Shown: piece after piece, positions 61,598 through 64,000 of the stretch | How the letters are laid out: each line of letters opens with the position of its first letter | How positions within the stretch are numbered: position 1 is the stretch's first letter | Assembly (NCBI RefSeq): GCF_042675705.1 | Contig: NZ_JBHTJJ010000001.1 | Strand: one strand, 5' to 3' | Length of the DNA stretch: 64,000 nt | Source: Ruegeria arenilitoris | Lineage (GTDB): Bacteria > Pseudomonadota > Alphaproteobacteria > Rhodobacterales > Rhodobacteraceae | Notes under the pieces: model-generated | What the model was told of the DNA's origin: nothing | The model's database searches: none | What the model saw: the letters and a program-made list of their open reading frames with translations, nothing else | Made by a program: the position numbers and the translations under genes

Positions 61598-61620
61598 GGC
61601 CTGCAGCGAATCTGCTGGCC
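61598..61620 (+). other. Hairpin in the rpmF leader
   Basis: GGCC-t-GCAG, a CGAAT loop and CTGC-t-GGCC form a symmetric stem with one T/T mismatch, ending 23 bases before the rpmF start. It could act in autoregulation or mRNA stability, or be incidental. Confidence 0.35.
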
Positions 61621-61643
61621 CTTAGTAGACAAAGGTTGAGACC

Positions 61644-61850
61644 ATGGCCGTCCAACAGAACAAAGTTTCCAAGTCGCGTCGCAACAACCGCCGCGCACAC
61701 GACGCTCTGGTTGCTGCAAACCCGAACGAATGCGCGAACTGCGGCGAGCTGAAGCGCCCGCACCACGTTTGCGCAGCATGCGGCCACTATGACGATCGTG
61801 AAGTCGTCGCTCAGGCCGACGACATCGACCTGGACGAAGACGCGGCCTAA
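61644..61850 (+). CDS. rpmF: 50S ribosomal protein L32
   Basis: A large-subunit ribosomal protein of 68 residues. Begins AVQQNKVSKSRRNNRRAHDAL, and the Cys-containing CANCGELKRPHHVCAACGHYDDREV holds four Cys in the Zn-binding arrangement. AAAGG lies before the ATG. It leads the rpmF-plsX-fabH run. Confidence 0.97.
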   Translation: MAVQQNKVSKSRRNNRRAHDALVAANPNECANCGELKRPHHVCAACGHYDDREVVAQADDIDLDEDAA

Positions 61851-61874
61851 GCCTGATTGAACGCAGGTTCTGGC

Positions 61875-62960
61875 ATGACAGCGCAGCCCACGCAGACCGG
61901 AAAGATCATCATCTCGGTTGACGCAATGGGCGGGGATTCAGGTCCCGGCGTGGTCGTGGCTGGAATCGCGAAGTCAGCAAAGAAGAACCCCGAAGTCGGA
62001 TTTCTTCTGCACGGCCCGAAAGATGTGCTGAGCAAGCTTGTATCGAAACGGCGTGTCCTCGACGGACGCGTCGTTTTTCGTGATTGCCCGGACGTGGTCA
62101 CGATGCAGGACAAGCCCAGCCAGGTGGTGCGCAGCGGCAAGAACACCTCGATGTGGTCGGCGCTGGAATCGGTGCGTCAGGGCGAGGCCCATGGTGCCGT
62201 CTCCTGCGGCAATACCGGCGCGCTGATGGCGCTGTCGATGATGCGGCTGCGCAAACTGCCCGGGGTGAACCGCCCCGCCATCGCGATTCTGTGGCCATCC
62301 CGCAACCCTCAGGGCTTCAACGTCATGCTGGACGTGGGCGCGGATGTGCGGGCCGACGCCAAGGATCTGCTGCAGTTCGCATTGATGGGCGCCTCTTATG
62401 CGCGCAACGGCATGGAACTGACCCGCCCGCGTATCGGGCTGCTGAACGTTGGCACCGAAGAGCACAAGGGCCGCGCCGAACTCAAGGAAGCCCATGCCCT
62501 GATCACCGACTTCGCGGATCAGGCAAACTTTGATTTCGTGGGCTTCGTGGAAGGCAGCGACATTCCCGGCGACAAGGCGGATGTCATTGTAACGGATGGG
62601 TTTACCGGAAACGTCGCCATCAAGACCGGCGAAGGCACGGCCAGCCTGATCGGTGACCTGCTGCGCGAGGCCTTCAAGTATTCGCCCCTATCGCGCCTAG
62701 CCTCGGTTCTGGCCATCACCTCGCTGCAGCGATTGAAGAAACGCATCGACCCGCGCCGCGTCAACGGCGGGGTCTTTCTTGGCCTGAACGGCACTGTCAT
62801 AAAATCCCACGGAGGCGCCGACGCCACCGGCGTGTCGGCCGCGATCAAGCTGGCTTTCACCCTGGCCAAGTCCGGCTTTGCGGAAAAATTGGCAGCACGG
62901 GTTGCATCCACGGCTGAGCTTGAACAAGATGCGGCGCAATCTGCGCTGCAGACCAAATAA
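61875..62960 (+). CDS. plsX: Phosphate acyltransferase PlsX
   Basis: Makes acyl-phosphate from acyl-ACP, the first step of phospholipid synthesis in most bacteria. It has 361 residues. ISVDAMGGDSGPGVVV near residue 15 and AVSCGNTGALMALSMMRL near 105 are the family signatures. I chose the ATG 24 bases after rpmF; a TTG six codons upstream is also in frame. Confidence 0.96.
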   Translation: MTAQPTQTGKIIISVDAMGGDSGPGVVVAGIAKSAKKNPEVGFLLHGPKDVLSKLVSKRRVLDGRVVFRDCPDVVTMQDKPSQVVRSGKNTSMWSALESVRQGEAHGAVSCGNTGALMALSMMRLRKLPGVNRPAIAILWPSRNPQGFNVMLDVGADVRADAKDLLQFALMGASYARNGMELTRPRIGLLNVGTEEHKGRAELKEAHALITDFADQANFDFVGFVEGSDIPGDKADVIVTDGFTGNVAIKTGEGTASLIGDLLREAFKYSPLSRLASVLAITSLQRLKKRIDPRRVNGGVFLGLNGTVIKSHGGADATGVSAAIKLAFTLAKSGFAEKLAARVASTAELEQDAAQSALQTK

Positions 62961-62983
62961 GAACAAAGAAGGCAGTACCCCAG

Positions 62984-63955
62984 ATGGCAGGCCGTTCAGT
63001 CGTTGTAGGTGTCGGGCATTACCTGCCCAAGCGGGTGGTTCCGAACTCCGAATTCGAAAAGACGCTTGATACGACCGATGAATGGATTCGCACCCGTTCC
63101 GGTATCGAGCGTCGGCACTTTGCGGCCGAAGATGAAACCACGTCCGATCTGGCAACCTATGCGGCCAAAGCCGCGTTGCAGGACGCCGGTCTGACAGCCG
63201 ATGACATTGACGCAATCGTTCTGGCGACCTCGACCGCGGATCTGACGTTCCCGTCGGCCGCCACCATGGTTCAAGCCAATCTGGGCATGACCCGGGGGTT
63301 TGCCTTTGATGTTCAGGCCGTCTGCGCCGGTTTCGTGTTTGCGCTGAGCAACGCCAACGCCTTGATCCTTTCGGGTCAGGCCAAGCGCGTGCTGGTGATC
63401 GGCGCTGAAACTTTTTCGCGGATCATGGACTGGACCGACAGATCGACTTGCGTGTTGTTCGGGGATGGGGCCGGTGCCCTCGTGCTCGAGGCGCAGGACG
63501 GTGCCGGAACAAGCGATGATCGGGGTATCTTGTCCACGGATCTGCATTCTGACGGACGCTACAAGGACCTTTTGTACGTGGACGGCGGGGTGTCGACGCA
63601 ATCGACAGGCCATCTTCGGATGCAGGGCAACCAGGTGTTCCGCCATGCGGTCGAAAAGCTCACCGCCACTGCGGAAACCGCCCTGGAACGCGCCGGACTG
63701 AACAGTCAGGACGTCGACTGGATCGTGCCGCATCAGGCCAATATCCGCATCATTCAGGGCACCGCAAAGAAGATGGGCCTGCCCATGGATCACGTCGTGG
63801 TGACCGTTCAGGACCACGGCAACACATCGGCCGCCTCGATTCCCCTGGCCTTGTCGGTCGGCAAGGAACGGGGCCAGATCAAGCAAGGTGATTTGATCGT
63901 GACCGAGGCGATTGGCGGCGGTTTGGCGTGGGGCTCGGTTGTCCTGCGGTGGTAA
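62984..63955 (+). CDS. fabH: 3-oxoacyl-ACP synthase III (FabH)
   Basis: Starts fatty-acid synthesis by condensing acetyl-CoA with malonyl-ACP. It has 323 residues. The catalytic Cys is in DVQAVCAGFVFAL near residue 113, the His in VPHQANIR near 250, and the Asn in GNTSAAS near 280. GAAGG lies about eight bases before the ATG. It is the last complete gene of the window, and the 45 remaining bases hold no gene start. Confidence 0.97.
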   Translation: MAGRSVVVGVGHYLPKRVVPNSEFEKTLDTTDEWIRTRSGIERRHFAAEDETTSDLATYAAKAALQDAGLTADDIDAIVLATSTADLTFPSAATMVQANLGMTRGFAFDVQAVCAGFVFALSNANALILSGQAKRVLVIGAETFSRIMDWTDRSTCVLFGDGAGALVLEAQDGAGTSDDRGILSTDLHSDGRYKDLLYVDGGVSTQSTGHLRMQGNQVFRHAVEKLTATAETALERAGLNSQDVDWIVPHQANIRIIQGTAKKMGLPMDHVVVTVQDHGNTSAASIPLALSVGKERGQIKQGDLIVTEAIGGGLAWGSVVLRW

Positions 63956-64000
63956 CCGGCGCATTCCGGCTTACGCAGCCGCCCGCAATTCATTGATATT

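Overview
The window is a compact, high-GC stretch of chromosome from an alphaproteobacterium of the Roseobacter group (Rhodobacteraceae; Ruegeria-like is my best guess). Three gene blocks typical of that family support this: tatABC followed by a DUF815 ATPase; pepA / lptG-lptD-surA-pdxA-rsmA with prfA-prmC-DUF4167 convergent to it; and bamE / DUF177-rpmF-plsX-fabH. So do a Fur/Mur-type regulator of alphaproteobacterial form and the many small overlapping operons. No rRNA, tRNA, insertion sequence, prophage, CRISPR array or plasmid function was found, and no stretch longer than about 230 bases lacks a gene. It reads as ordinary core genome with a few catabolic islands.

Left part (1-19.7 kb): the 3' part of purF, a PilP/GspC-like mini-protein and a degenerate SDR; the Tat export operon on the minus strand with a DUF815 ATPase; a WYL-type regulator; the minus-strand surE-pcm-nlpD stress/cell-wall cluster; an orphan iron-type ABC ATPase; an SDR coupled to an AlkC-like DNA-alkylation repair gene; prfC; a glycosyltransferase; a DEAD-box RNA helicase; an EamA transporter; and a fatty-acid desaturase with a DUF2061 membrane protein, divergent from an XRE regulator.

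Centre (19.8-43 kb): a carnitine-to-glycine-betaine operon (BKACE, carnitine dehydrogenase fused to a thioesterase, and an extra SDR) is divergent from a CdhR-like AraC regulator. The shared promoter region carries a fully symmetric four-copy TCTGG array. Then come an aldo/keto reductase, holC-pepA, the LPS-export/outer-membrane block (lptG, lptD, surA, pdxA, rsmA; lptF is missing and only a possible remnant is left), prfA-prmC-DUF4167, two tandem ureohydrolases with an M20 amidohydrolase, mazG, a nucleoside hydrolase, two GNAT proteins and a previously untracked 56-residue lipoprotein.

Right part (44-64 kb): eno with a LacI-type palindrome upstream, a second EamA transporter, a Fur-family regulator, an EEP nuclease/phosphatase, selO, a cupin, a phospholipase-D protein, tspO, anmK/tyrS divergent, a GntR and a second GATase1-AraC regulator facing each other, an SDR of the 3-hydroxy-2-methylbutyryl-CoA type, the ABC-F ATPase uup, olsB, bamE, and the DUF177-rpmF-plsX-fabH lipid/ribosome cluster.

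I do not see a convincing wholly new system. The items most worth a second look are the carnitine operon with its operator array and extra SDR, the apparent loss of lptF, the tandem ureohydrolase cluster, and the small lipoprotein gene.
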